Assembly (NCBI GenBank): GCA_023663285.1
Contig: JAMPHT010000006.1
Coordinates: forward strand, 1-64,000
Source: Bacillota bacterium
GTDB taxonomy: Bacteria; Bacillota; Clostridia; Lachnospirales; Lachnospiraceae
DNA: 64,000 bases
Reading direction: 5' to 3'
Shown piece after piece: positions 34,527 to 42,684 of the stretch. A model generated the notes under the pieces. It was not told the DNA's origin. It was given only the letters and a program-made list of their open reading frames with translations, and searched no databases. The stretch's first letter is position 1. The number at the start of each line of letters is the position of its first letter. The position numbers and the translations under genes were made by a program.

Positions 34527-36953
34527 ATGAACAAAAAACTGTATAACCTGATGAACTGGCCTAAAATCGAAGAGATCATATATTCGGAGTGCGACGATCC
34601 TCACGCCATCTTAGGGCCTCACGGAGCGGGGAACCAGACCCTGGTGCAGGCTTACTTTCCGGAAGCGGTAAAGGCGGCCATTGTTTTCAATGAGAGCGGA
34701 AAGACTTATCAGATGGAGCTGGCGGATGAGGACGGCTATTTTGCGGCCTTGCTGCCTATGCCCAAAAAGGAGGTGCCGCCCTATCATTATAAGGTCAAGA
34801 CCGGCGACGGCAACGTTATTTCCAGAGGGGAGGCATACCGCTATGGGCCTTTGATCAGCCATGAGGACACGGAGCGTTTCAAAAACGGTATCCATTACAC
34901 CATTTATGAGAAGCTGGGCGCTCATCCTATCGCTCTGGACGGCGTCAGGGGGACCTATTTTGCCCTATGGGCGCCTTCGGCTATGCGGGTCAGCGTGGTG
35001 GGAGATTTTAACGGCTGGGACGGAAGGATACACCAGATGCGCAGACTTTGGGATTCCGGCATCTTTGAAATATTTGTGCCCGACGCGGCGGAGGGGGACA
35101 ATTATAAATTTGAGCTGAAGCTGAAAACAGGGCTGACTTATTTAAAATCAGATCCTTACTGTAACGCCGCCCAGCTGAGACCGGACACAGCCTCGGTGAT
35201 CACCGATCTGTACGGTTTTCCCTGGGAGGACTCGGAGTTTCTGGCAAACCGGGAGAAATTTCAGAAAGGGAACGCACCCGTCAGCGTATATGAGGTCTAT
35301 CTGGGGTCTCTGACCGCGCCGGAAGAGGGAAGACCCTTTGCAAATTATCGTAAGATCGCGGACAGCCTGATCCCCTATGTAAAGGAGATGGGCTATACCC
35401 ATGTGGAGTTGATGCCGGTCATGGAGCATCCTCTGGACGCTTCCTGGGGGTATCAGGTCATAGGCTATTATGCGCCCACTTCCCGATACGGTTCTCCAAA
35501 GGATTTTATGTATTTTGTGAACGAGCTGCACAAGGCGGGGATCGGCGTTATCCTGGACTGGGTACCCGCCCATTTTCCAAGGGATACTTACGGACTTTCC
35601 AATTTTGACGGAACCTGCCTCTATGAGCATCTTGACCCCCGGCAGAGCTTTCATCCGCACTGGGGCACCCTGATCTACAATTACGGCAGACCGGAGGTGT
35701 CCAATTACCTGATCGCCAACGCGCTGTTCTGGGTGGAGAAGTTTCATGCGGACGGGATCCGCATGGACGCGGTAGCCAGTATGCTTTATCTGGATTACGG
35801 CAAAGGCGACGGGGAATGGGTGGCAAATATGTACGGCGGAAATGAGAACCTGGAAGCCATAGAGCTGATAAAGCACCTGAATTCCATCATGAAGAAGCGT
35901 GATCCCGGCGTACTCACCATTGCGGAGGAGAGCACGGCTTTCCCTATGATAACGGGGGCGCTTGAGGACGGAGGGCTGGGATTCGATCTGAAATGGAACA
36001 TGGGCTTTATGAACGATTATCTGGATTATATCCGGTATGATCCCTATTTCAGAAGCCATCACCACGGAGAGCTGACCTTCAGCATGATCTATGCCTACAG
36101 CGAAAGGTTTATGCTGGTGTTTTCCCATGACGAGGTGGTACACGGAAAGGCGACCCTGTATAGTAAAATGCCGGGCACAAGGGAGCAGAAGTTTGCTAAC
36201 TTAAGGCTGACCTATGCCTATATGATGACCCATCCGGGAAAGAAGCTTCTATTCATGGGACAGGAGCTGGGAGAGTCCGATGAGTGGAACGAGGGCAGGC
36301 TGGTGGAATGGGAGTTGTCCTCTTATCCTGAGCACGAGGGGCTGGCAAGGCTTGTCAGCGACTTAAACGGGATTTATCGCAGCGAACCGGCGCTTTACAT
36401 TCTGGATGATTCACCGGAGGGCTTTGAGTGGATCAACCATATCTCCGCGGAGCAGTGCATTCTTACCTTTGTCAGAAGGGGCAGGAAAAAGGACGAGATA
36501 CTGCTGGTTGCCGCCAATTTCTCCGGTATTCCCTTAGAGCTTACCACCGGGGTCCCGGCGCCGGGAAAATATAAAGAGATATTTAATTCGGATGATGAAA
36601 AGTACGGGGGCAGCGGCAGGGTGAACAGCCGGGTGAAGCGTTCTAAGGCCATAGAGTGGGACGACAGGCCGGATTCCGTCACGGTGAAGCTGGCGCCTCT
36701 GTCCTTAAGCATTTTGAAATATACGCCCTTCACGGTGGAGGAGACGAAGGGCAGGAGGAATCTTCCGGAGGCAGAGGCAACGGCAGGGGACGTTCCGAAA
36801 ACGCCGACAGGGAAAAGGGCAGCCGCAGGCAGGAAAGAAACGGCGGGAGCAGCAAGAACGGCGAGGCCGGCAAAGTCAGAGGAGGCGGGGCCGGCGAGTA
36901 TAAAACAGGCAGGAGCAACAGGATTTGCGGAAAGAAAAACGGGAGAGAAATAA
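34527..36953 (+). CDS. glgB: 1,4-alpha-glucan branching enzyme
   Basis: Introduces alpha-1,6 branches in glycogen (GH13). 808 residues: two N-terminal beta-sandwich modules, then the TIM barrel with nucleophile Asp414 (GIRMDAVASM) and acid/base Glu467 (LTIAEES), and SHDEVVHGK. The C-terminal tail of about 70 residues (from around residue 738) is rich in Ala, Lys, Glu and Gly (for example GKRAAAGRKETAGAART), looks disordered and is unusual for the family. No other glycogen gene is in the window. mscS follows four bases later. Confidence 0.95.
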   Translation: MNKKLYNLMNWPKIEEIIYSECDDPHAILGPHGAGNQTLVQAYFPEAVKAAIVFNESGKTYQMELADEDGYFAALLPMPKKEVPPYHYKVKTGDGNVISRGEAYRYGPLISHEDTERFKNGIHYTIYEKLGAHPIALDGVRGTYFALWAPSAMRVSVVGDFNGWDGRIHQMRRLWDSGIFEIFVPDAAEGDNYKFELKLKTGLTYLKSDPYCNAAQLRPDTASVITDLYGFPWEDSEFLANREKFQKGNAPVSVYEVYLGSLTAPEEGRPFANYRKIADSLIPYVKEMGYTHVELMPVMEHPLDASWGYQVIGYYAPTSRYGSPKDFMYFVNELHKAGIGVILDWVPAHFPRDTYGLSNFDGTCLYEHLDPRQSFHPHWGTLIYNYGRPEVSNYLIANALFWVEKFHADGIRMDAVASMLYLDYGKGDGEWVANMYGGNENLEAIELIKHLNSIMKKRDPGVLTIAEESTAFPMITGALEDGGLGFDLKWNMGFMNDYLDYIRYDPYFRSHHHGELTFSMIYAYSERFMLVFSHDEVVHGKATLYSKMPGTREQKFANLRLTYAYMMTHPGKKLLFMGQELGESDEWNEGRLVEWELSSYPEHEGLARLVSDLNGIYRSEPALYILDDSPEGFEWINHISAEQCILTFVRRGRKKDEILLVAANFSGIPLELTTGVPAPGKYKEIFNSDDEKYGGSGRVNSRVKRSKAIEWDDRPDSVTVKLAPLSLSILKYTPFTVEETKGRRNLPEAEATAGDVPKTPTGKRAAAGRKETAGAARTARPAKSEEAGPASIKQAGATGFAERKTGEK

Positions 36954-36956
36954 ATC

Positions 36957-37844
36957 ATGACAAAAATTTATCTGCCGATAGGGACATCGGTAGAAAATAT
37001 CGAGGGAATAATAGAGGAAATACAACAGCCGGGCGTGTTGAAAAGCTTTTTTTCGGAACTGCCTGAAAAAGCTTTGCATCTGGGCGTCAGAGTATTGCTG
37101 GCGCTGCTGACCTTTATCATCGGGGTGCAGCTGATCAAGCTGGTCAGGAAGGTCGTGAAAAAGTCCATGAACCGGGCAGGGGCGGAGACAGGCGCGGTAC
37201 AGTTCGTGGATTCCTTTATCAAGGCGGCGCTGTATGTGCTGCTGGCGCTGATGCTTGCTTCCTCCTTCGGGGTGGATGCCGCGAGCATTGTGGCTGTCCT
37301 GGGGTCAGCCGGAGTGGCTATCGGCCTTGCAGTCCAGGGGAGCCTGTCCAATCTGGCAGGGGGCGTATTGATTCTGCTCCTAAAGCCCTTCCGGGTGGGA
37401 GATTATATTCAGGAAAGCGCCACCGGCCACGAGGGGACGGTGACGGAGATCCAGATCTTCTACACCAGACTGCTGACCGCAGACAATAAGGCCGTCATAC
37501 TGCCCAACGGACAGCTGGCCAACAACAGCATTGTCAATGTCACCGCTCAGAAGGACAGGCGGATGGACATTGTGGTGGGGGTTTCCTACAAGGCGGACTT
37601 AAAGCGGGCGAAGGAGGTCCTGGAGGCTGTGCTGCGGGAGGACGAGGCGGTCTGTAAGGATAAGGATATGCTGGTGTTTGTAAGCGACTTAGGCAGCTCC
37701 AGCGTAAACTTAGGAGTGCGCTGCTGGTTTAAGCAGGAGGATTTCTGGCAGGGGAAGTGGCGGGTCACCGAGAACTGTAAGCTGGCGCTGGATGCGGCGG
37801 GCATTGAAATTCCCTTTAACCAGCTGGATGTGCATATGAACTGA
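36957..37844 (+). CDS. mscS: MscS-family mechanosensitive channel
   Basis: Osmotic release channel. 295 residues with an N-terminal hydrophobic segment (near residues 43-62), a second at about 82-102 and the pore helix region with small residues (VLGSAGVAIGLAVQGSLSNLAGGVLIL), followed by the cytoplasmic beta domain (FRVGDYI, VILPNGQLANNSIVN). Overlapping context with glgB (3-base gap) suggests joint transcription. Confidence 0.92.
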   Translation: MTKIYLPIGTSVENIEGIIEEIQQPGVLKSFFSELPEKALHLGVRVLLALLTFIIGVQLIKLVRKVVKKSMNRAGAETGAVQFVDSFIKAALYVLLALMLASSFGVDAASIVAVLGSAGVAIGLAVQGSLSNLAGGVLILLLKPFRVGDYIQESATGHEGTVTEIQIFYTRLLTADNKAVILPNGQLANNSIVNVTAQKDRRMDIVVGVSYKADLKRAKEVLEAVLREDEAVCKDKDMLVFVSDLGSSSVNLGVRCWFKQEDFWQGKWRVTENCKLALDAAGIEIPFNQLDVHMN

Positions 37845-37874
37845 CAGCTCAGCCATGCGGAAATGAAGGTTTCT

Positions 37875-37918
37875 AAGTTTATGCCAAGTTTAGGTGAAGT
37901 TTATGCTAAGTTTGTGAA
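37875..37918 (+). repeat. Four 11-bp phased repeats ahead of tRNA-Thr
   Basis: AAGTTT begins at 37875, 37886, 37897 and 37908, giving four units of exactly 11 bp (AAGTTTATGCC, AAGTTTAGGTG, AAGTTTATGCT, AAGTTTGTGAA). They end nine bases before the -35 of the tRNA promoter, on one face of the helix. This could be an activator or response-regulator array, or an UP-like element. Confidence 0.75.
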
Positions 37919-37926
37919 ATTTCCTG

Positions 37927-37955
37927 TTGAAAAAATCAGCGAGAACAGCTATAAT
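37927..37955 (+). promoter_or_regulatory. Promoter of tRNA-Thr
   Basis: TTGAAA (37927-37932) and TATAAT (37950-37955) with 17-bp spacing, 30 bases before the mature tRNA. Confidence 0.8.
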
Positions 37956-37985
37956 ACATTTAGTCGCGCATTTGGCGCGGCAGAT

Positions 37986-38058
37986 GCTTCCGTGGCTCAG
38001 TCGGTAGAGCGACGCACTCGTAATGCGTAGGTCACCGGTTCAAATCCGGTCGGGAGCT
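37986..38058 (+). tRNA. tRNA-Thr (anticodon CGU)
   Basis: A complete 73-nt cloverleaf. Acceptor GCTTCCG pairs with CGGGAGC, D arm GGCTCAGTCGGTAGAGC, anticodon loop CTCGTAA (anticodon CGT, reading ACG), and T arm CCGGTTCAAATCCGG. The discriminator is T; CCA is not encoded. No integrase or duplicated 3' end was seen beside it. Confidence 0.95.
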
Positions 38059-38081
38059 TTGGATCGGCAACGATCCTATGT

Positions 38082-38115
38082 AAGGCTCGAAAGCAGCTGC
38101 TTTCGGACCTTTTTT
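38082..38115 (+). terminator. Terminator after tRNA-Thr
   Basis: Stem AAGG-CTCGAAAGCA / TGCTTTCGGACCTT with loop GC, followed by T residues to 38115. A small hairpin GGATCG/CGATCC (38061-38076) lies before it. The same stem may also serve the convergent permease gene. Confidence 0.8.
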
Positions 38116-38131
38116 GTATCCTGTCGGCTTT

Positions 38132-38950
38132 TCAGAGCCGGAATTTCTTTTTGATCCGGTGCTCCATGACCTGGATGGACTTGTAGAACAGCAGGGCGAT
38201 AATGCAGAGGATGATAATGCTGGTGATTACCATATCCAGCTTAAATACCTGTGAACCGTAGATGATCAGGTATCCAAGGCCCCGCCTTGCCGCCAGAAAC
38301 TCTCCGATGATGACGCCCACCAGGGCAAGCCCGATGTTGACCTTGGAGGTGGAAAGCAGGATGGGCAGAGAGCCGGGCAGGACCACCTTGAAAAAAGCGT
38401 CTTTTCTTTTTCCGCCCAGGGTGTAGATCAGGGTGATCTTCTCCGGATCCACCTGCTGAAAGCCTGTGTAAAAGCTGATAATGGAACCGAAAAGTGCCAC
38501 GGAGATCCCGGCCACAATGATGGTGGTGCTGCCGGTGCCCAGCCAGACGATAAAGAGGGGGGCAAGGGCGGATTTCGGCAGGCTGTTTAAGACCACCAGA
38601 TAAGGCTCCAGAATCTCAGAAAGCTTTCTGGAATACCAGAGCAGGGTAGCTGCCAGCAGGCTCAAGGCGATCACCAGAAAGAAGCTTGCAACGGTCTCAA
38701 AAAGGGTCACGCCGATGTGGGAGAGCATATGGTTCGTGCGCAGCTGCCTGACAAAGCACACTGCCACACGGCTTGGACTGGAAAAGAAAAATGAATCGAT
38801 CCAGCCTAGATCCGCGCTGATCTCCCAGAGACCCAGAAAGAGCAGGAAAAGGATAATGCGCCAGGAGGATACCTGGTGGTGGTGTCGTCTGTGGGCCCGG
38901 ACAAACTCTTCCTGCTTTGTCAGTTCATGGTTATTCTGCTTTGTTTTCAT
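38132..38950 (-). CDS. ABC importer permease (SsuC/TauC type)
   Basis: 272 residues with about six hydrophobic segments and the inner-membrane EAA-type region (GVIIGEFLAARRGLGYLI). The family imports sulfonates, nitrate, or thiamine and riboflavin precursors. It overlaps its ATPase gene by 20 bases. No substrate-binding protein gene lies next to it in this window, so the substrate is undetermined. Confidence 0.85.
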   Translation of the reverse strand: MKTKQNNHELTKQEEFVRAHRRHHHQVSSWRIILFLLFLGLWEISADLGWIDSFFFSSPSRVAVCFVRQLRTNHMLSHIGVTLFETVASFFLVIALSLLAATLLWYSRKLSEILEPYLVVLNSLPKSALAPLFIVWLGTGSTTIIVAGISVALFGSIISFYTGFQQVDPEKITLIYTLGGKRKDAFFKVVLPGSLPILLSTSKVNIGLALVGVIIGEFLAARRGLGYLIIYGSQVFKLDMVITSIIILCIIALLFYKSIQVMEHRIKKKFRL

Positions 38951-39707
38951 GTGTCAGATCCTCCCAGAGCCTGTTGAATAAAAGTTGAAATTCCGGTGCA
39001 TTTCTGGCGGCCAGGGTCGAATCGTCCTTTAAGGTCAGCTTTATAGGCATCTCCGTCTTGACCACGGCCGGCCTGCCGGAGAGAATGATTATTTTGTCAG
39101 CCAGGCTGATTGCTTCCGACAGATCATGGGTAATGATGATCATGGTCTTTCCGGCGGCCCGTATCAGGCGGCAGATGTCGGCGGACACCATGAGCCTGGT
39201 CTGGTAATCCAGGGCGCTGAAGGGCTCGTCAAGGAGCAGCAGCTGGGGCTCCAGGGCCAGGGTGCGTATCAGGGCAGCCCGCTGCTTCATGCCGCCGGAA
39301 AGCTCGTCGGGGCGTTTATCCCGAAAGCTGTCCAGACCGTATTCCGTCAGAAGGCGGTCCACCGCTGCAAGCCGCTCAGGGGTCAGCATATGATTGAGCT
39401 CCAGCCCCAGGGTCACATTCCGGTAAACGCTGCGCCACTCAAAGAGATGGTCGCGCTGGAGCATATATCCGATTTTCGGATAGTTTAAGCTGCCGTCGGG
39501 ATTGTTGAAAAGTATGGTCCCTTCCTCCGGGTCCAGCAATCCGGCTATAATGGAGAGAAGCGTGGATTTTCCGCAGCCGCTGGGCCCCACAATGGCAACA
39601 AATTCTCCCTCACATACTTCAAAGGAGATATTTTTAAGAGCCCTTGTCTCGCCGTGAAGGCTGTGATAGGAATAGCCGATGTTTTTCAACTCCAGAATAT
39701 TTTGCAT
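38931..39707 (-). CDS. ABC importer ATPase (SsuB/TauB type)
   Basis: 258 residues. Walker A GPSGCGKST, Q-loop near YMLQRDHL, signature LSGGMKQR, Walker B LLLLDEPFSALD, H-loop ITHDLSEAI. ATG start. Operon with the downstream permease. No riboswitch was recognised ahead of it; 39708-39861 mainly holds the argH promoter on the opposite strand. Confidence 0.9.
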   Translation of the reverse strand: MQNILELKNIGYSYHSLHGETRALKNISFEVCEGEFVAIVGPSGCGKSTLLSIIAGLLDPEEGTILFNNPDGSLNYPKIGYMLQRDHLFEWRSVYRNVTLGLELNHMLTPERLAAVDRLLTEYGLDSFRDKRPDELSGGMKQRAALIRTLALEPQLLLLDEPFSALDYQTRLMVSADICRLIRAAGKTMIIITHDLSEAISLADKIIILSGRPAVVKTEMPIKLTLKDDSTLAARNAPEFQLLFNRLWEDLTHENKAE

Positions 39708-39769
39708 AGAATGCCATTCCTTTTTTCTTTTATCTTAAGATATGCGTGGGAAAACGCCGCGGTTACCGC

Positions 39770-39818
39770 TTGCATATTCATGCGGATTATGATATTATTA
39801 AATTTAACTTAAATTTAA
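39770..39818 (+). promoter_or_regulatory. argH promoter with twin palindromes
   Basis: TTGCAT (39770-39775) and TATTAT (39793-39798) with 17-bp spacing. Immediately at and after the -10, the 10-base palindrome TTAAATTTAA occurs twice (39798-39807 and 39809-39818), one base apart, so centres are 11 bp apart. The site is where a repressor would block initiation; ArgR is an obvious candidate but the sequence is not a clear ARG box. Confidence 0.6.
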
Positions 39819-39861
39819 TCACATTTACTTTTTATTTTACATTTGCAGGAGGAATTTACGG

Positions 39862-41316
39862 ATGGCACAGCTGTGGGGCGGTCGGTTCACCAAGGAGACC
39901 GACAGGCAGGTCTATGATTTCAACGCATCCATAAGATTTGACAAAAGGCTGGTCCGCCAGGATATAGAGGGCAGCGTGGCCCATGTGGTCATGCTGGCAA
40001 GGCAGGGGGTTCTCACCGAAGAGGAAATGCGGGAAATCATCGTGGGACTCACCTCTATTCGGGAGGATGTAGAGAGCGGGAAGCTTTCCATTGATGAAAA
40101 ATACGAGGATATTCACAGCTTTGTGGAGGCAGTGCTGACAGAGCGGGTGGGAGCGGCAGGCAAAAAGCTGCACACCGGCAGGAGCCGGAACGATCAGGTG
40201 GCTCTGGATATGCGCCTTTACACCAGACTGCAGGTGACGGTGGTGGACGCCCTGCTTAAAGGTCTGCTGGAAGTCATTTTGAACACCATGAAAGATAATC
40301 TGAATACTTATATGCCGGGGTTCACTCATTTGCAGAAGGCCCAGCCTACCACCCTTGCTCATCACTATGGCGCTTATTTTGAGATGTTCAAGAGGGACCG
40401 TCTGCGGATGAAGGATATTTTCAGGCGGATGAATTACTGTCCCTTAGGGGCGGGGGCACTGGCGGGGACCACCTATCCTCTGAACAGGGAGCTGACGGCG
40501 GAGCTTATGGGCTTTTACGGTCCCACCTTAAACAGTATGGATTCCGTCTCGGACCGGGATTATCTGATAGAATTTCTGGCGGCGCTGGCCACAGTGATGA
40601 TGCATCTGAGCCGTTTTTCCGAAGAAATCATTATCTGGAATTCCAACGAGTATCGGTTTGTGGAGATAGACGACGCTTATTCCACAGGAAGCAGCATTAT
40701 GCCGCAGAAGAAGAATCCCGACATAGCGGAGCTGGTCCGGGGCAAGACGGGGCGGGTCTACGGGGCGCTGGTAAGCTTACTTACCACCATGAAGGGGCTT
40801 CCCCTTGCCTATAACAAGGATATGCAGGAGGATAAAGAGGTCGCATTTGACGCTTTCGACACGGTGAAGGATTGTATCGGCCTTTTTACCGGTATGCTGA
40901 GTACCATGAAATTCAATAAAGAGCGTATGGCGGCCAGCGCTATGATGGGCTTTACCAACGCCACGGACGCGGCGGATTACCTGGTAAATAAGGGTGTGCC
41001 TTTCAGAGATGCACATGGGATCATCGGCAGACTGGTGCTTTACTGTATTGAGAAGGATACGTCCATCGACGCCCTTTCCCTGGAGGAGCTGAAGGCGATC
41101 AGCGATAGATTTGAGGGGGATATTTATGATGCAGTCTCCCTGAAAACCTGTGTGGAAAAGCGGCTTACCACAGGCGGTCCGGGAACGGAGGCCATGAAAA
41201 AGGTGATTGCTCTGGAAGAGCAGTATCTGGCGGAGAAGGAAGAGGACGACTGGTTCCCGGAGACGGAAGCTTATGATATCCAATGCGAGGTAGCAGAGTG
41301 TGAGAAGAATTTCTAA
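39862..41316 (+). CDS. argH: Argininosuccinate lyase
   Basis: Last step of arginine synthesis. 484 residues. The superfamily signature GSSIMPQKKNPD and the N-terminal LWGGRF are clear, and the catalytic region TGRSRNDQVA is present. ATG with CAGGAGGAA upstream. argG is not in the window. Slightly longer than the common length of about 460, by a C-terminal extension rich in Glu (EEDDWFPETEAYDIQ). Confidence 0.95.
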   Translation: MAQLWGGRFTKETDRQVYDFNASIRFDKRLVRQDIEGSVAHVVMLARQGVLTEEEMREIIVGLTSIREDVESGKLSIDEKYEDIHSFVEAVLTERVGAAGKKLHTGRSRNDQVALDMRLYTRLQVTVVDALLKGLLEVILNTMKDNLNTYMPGFTHLQKAQPTTLAHHYGAYFEMFKRDRLRMKDIFRRMNYCPLGAGALAGTTYPLNRELTAELMGFYGPTLNSMDSVSDRDYLIEFLAALATVMMHLSRFSEEIIIWNSNEYRFVEIDDAYSTGSSIMPQKKNPDIAELVRGKTGRVYGALVSLLTTMKGLPLAYNKDMQEDKEVAFDAFDTVKDCIGLFTGMLSTMKFNKERMAASAMMGFTNATDAADYLVNKGVPFRDAHGIIGRLVLYCIEKDTSIDALSLEELKAISDRFEGDIYDAVSLKTCVEKRLTTGGPGTEAMKKVIALEEQYLAEKEEDDWFPETEAYDIQCEVAECEKNF

Positions 41317-41533
41317 CTGCCTTCGGCAGTTTTCGCTCAACAGCCAAAAGCCTGATTCTCAGGCTTAGCTGTTTCGCGAAGAAATTCTACGGCGCAAGGA
41401 AGCGCCTGCTCACACTGAAGAATCGCAAGAGGGTGCATAGCACACCTCTTTGGGAAGCGATTCTTCTCGGAGTCGTCAGACTCCGTGGGATTTGTTTGTG
41501 CAGGTATGACTGAAAGTGTGAACGGAATGAAGA
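41297..41533. repeat. Hairpin-rich intergenic element between argH and asd
   Basis: Starting within the last codons of argH, AGTGTGAG (41297) pairs with CTCACACT (41409-41416), and AGAATTTCT with AGAAATTCT. Inside are AACTGCC/GGCAGTT, AGCCTG/CAGGCT and GGCGC/GCGCC hairpins. It is followed by GAAGAATCGC/GCGATTCTTC (41417-41466) around AAGAGGGTG/CACACCTCTT, then CGGAGTC/GACTCCG. The last 21 bases (41513-41533) are found again exactly at 50265-50285. Not coding in any frame. Confidence 0.7.
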
Positions 41534-41562
41534 ATACAGATAGGCAAAAAGGAGAATGAAAA

Positions 41563-42651
41563 ATGAGTGAAAAGCTGAAGGTTGGCATTTTAGGGGGCAC
41601 AGGTATGGTGGGGCAGCGTTTTATCGCGCTGCTGGAAAAGCATCCCTGGTTTGAGGTGACCACTATAGCGGCAAGCCCCCGCTCTGCGGGAAAGACTTAC
41701 GCAGAGGCGGTGGGAGACCGCTGGAAGATGGACACGCCCATGCCGGAGGCGGTCAAGGGGATTCAGGTCATGAACGTCAACGAGGTGGAAAAGGTGGCGT
41801 CCCAGGTGGATTTCGTATTCAGCGCCGTTGATATGACCAAGGAAGAGATTAAAAAAATCGAGGAAGATTATGCCAGGACGGAGACGCCGGTGGTTTCCAA
41901 CAACAGCGCCCACCGTTGGACCCCTGACGTGCCCATGGTTGTGCCGGAGATCAATCCGGAGCATATGCAGGTCATAGAATTTCAGAAGAAGCGTCTCGGC
42001 ACGAAGCGGGGCTTTGTGGCGGTCAAGCCCAACTGCTCCATTCAGAGTTATGCGCCGGCGTTGACTGCATGGATGGAGTTTGAGCCGGTGGAGGTGGTTG
42101 CCACCACCTATCAGGCCATTTCCGGTGCGGGAAAGACCTTTAAGGACTGGCCGGAGATGGTGGGAAATATTATTCCTTTTATCGGCGGCGAGGAGGAGAA
42201 GAGCGAGAAGGAACCTTTAAGGATCTGGGGCTCCATCAGGGACGGTGTGATCGTTCCGGCAGAGGGACCGAAGATCACCTGTCAGTGTATCCGCGTACCT
42301 GTTTTAAACGGGCACACGGCGGCGGTGTTTGTAAGGTTTAAGAAAAAGCCCACGAAGGAGCAGCTGATCGAGAAGCTGCGTAGCTTCTCCGGAGAGCCTC
42401 AGCGCCTTGGGCTGCCCAGCGCGCCGAAGCAGTTCATCCAGTATCTGGAGGAGGATAACAGACCCCAGATCGTTCTCGACGTGGATTTTGAGAAGGGCAT
42501 GGGTATCAGCGTGGGAAGGCTGCGGGAGGATACCATTTATGACTTCAAGTTTGTGGGCGTGTCCCACAATACGGTGAGAGGCGCTGCGGGAGGCGCGGTA
42601 CTCTGCGCGGAGCTGCTGAAGGCACAGGGATATATCAGCGCAAAAAACTAG
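41563..42651 (+). CDS. asd: Aspartate-semialdehyde dehydrogenase, archaeal/fungal type
   Basis: Makes aspartate semialdehyde for lysine/diaminopimelate, threonine and methionine synthesis. 362 residues, the length of the archaeal/fungal branch also used by many Clostridia. NADP motif GILGGTGMVGQRF, active Cys in KPNCSIQSYAPAL and His near KITCQCIRVPVLNGH. The 246-base gap from argH is the hairpin-rich element. Confidence 0.94.
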   Translation: MSEKLKVGILGGTGMVGQRFIALLEKHPWFEVTTIAASPRSAGKTYAEAVGDRWKMDTPMPEAVKGIQVMNVNEVEKVASQVDFVFSAVDMTKEEIKKIEEDYARTETPVVSNNSAHRWTPDVPMVVPEINPEHMQVIEFQKKRLGTKRGFVAVKPNCSIQSYAPALTAWMEFEPVEVVATTYQAISGAGKTFKDWPEMVGNIIPFIGGEEEKSEKEPLRIWGSIRDGVIVPAEGPKITCQCIRVPVLNGHTAAVFVRFKKKPTKEQLIEKLRSFSGEPQRLGLPSAPKQFIQYLEEDNRPQIVLDVDFEKGMGISVGRLREDTIYDFKFVGVSHNTVRGAAGGAVLCAELLKAQGYISAKN

Positions 42652-42684
42652 TGTAAAGCATATCTTTCGGGGAGATCAAATTAC

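Noticed and set aside
37875..37918. CRISPR-like array
   Set aside because: Repeats are 6-11 bases with no spacers of CRISPR size; no cas genes in the window.
37986..38058. tRNA-Thr as an integration site for a mobile element
   Set aside because: No integrase and no duplicated tRNA 3' end were seen on either side.
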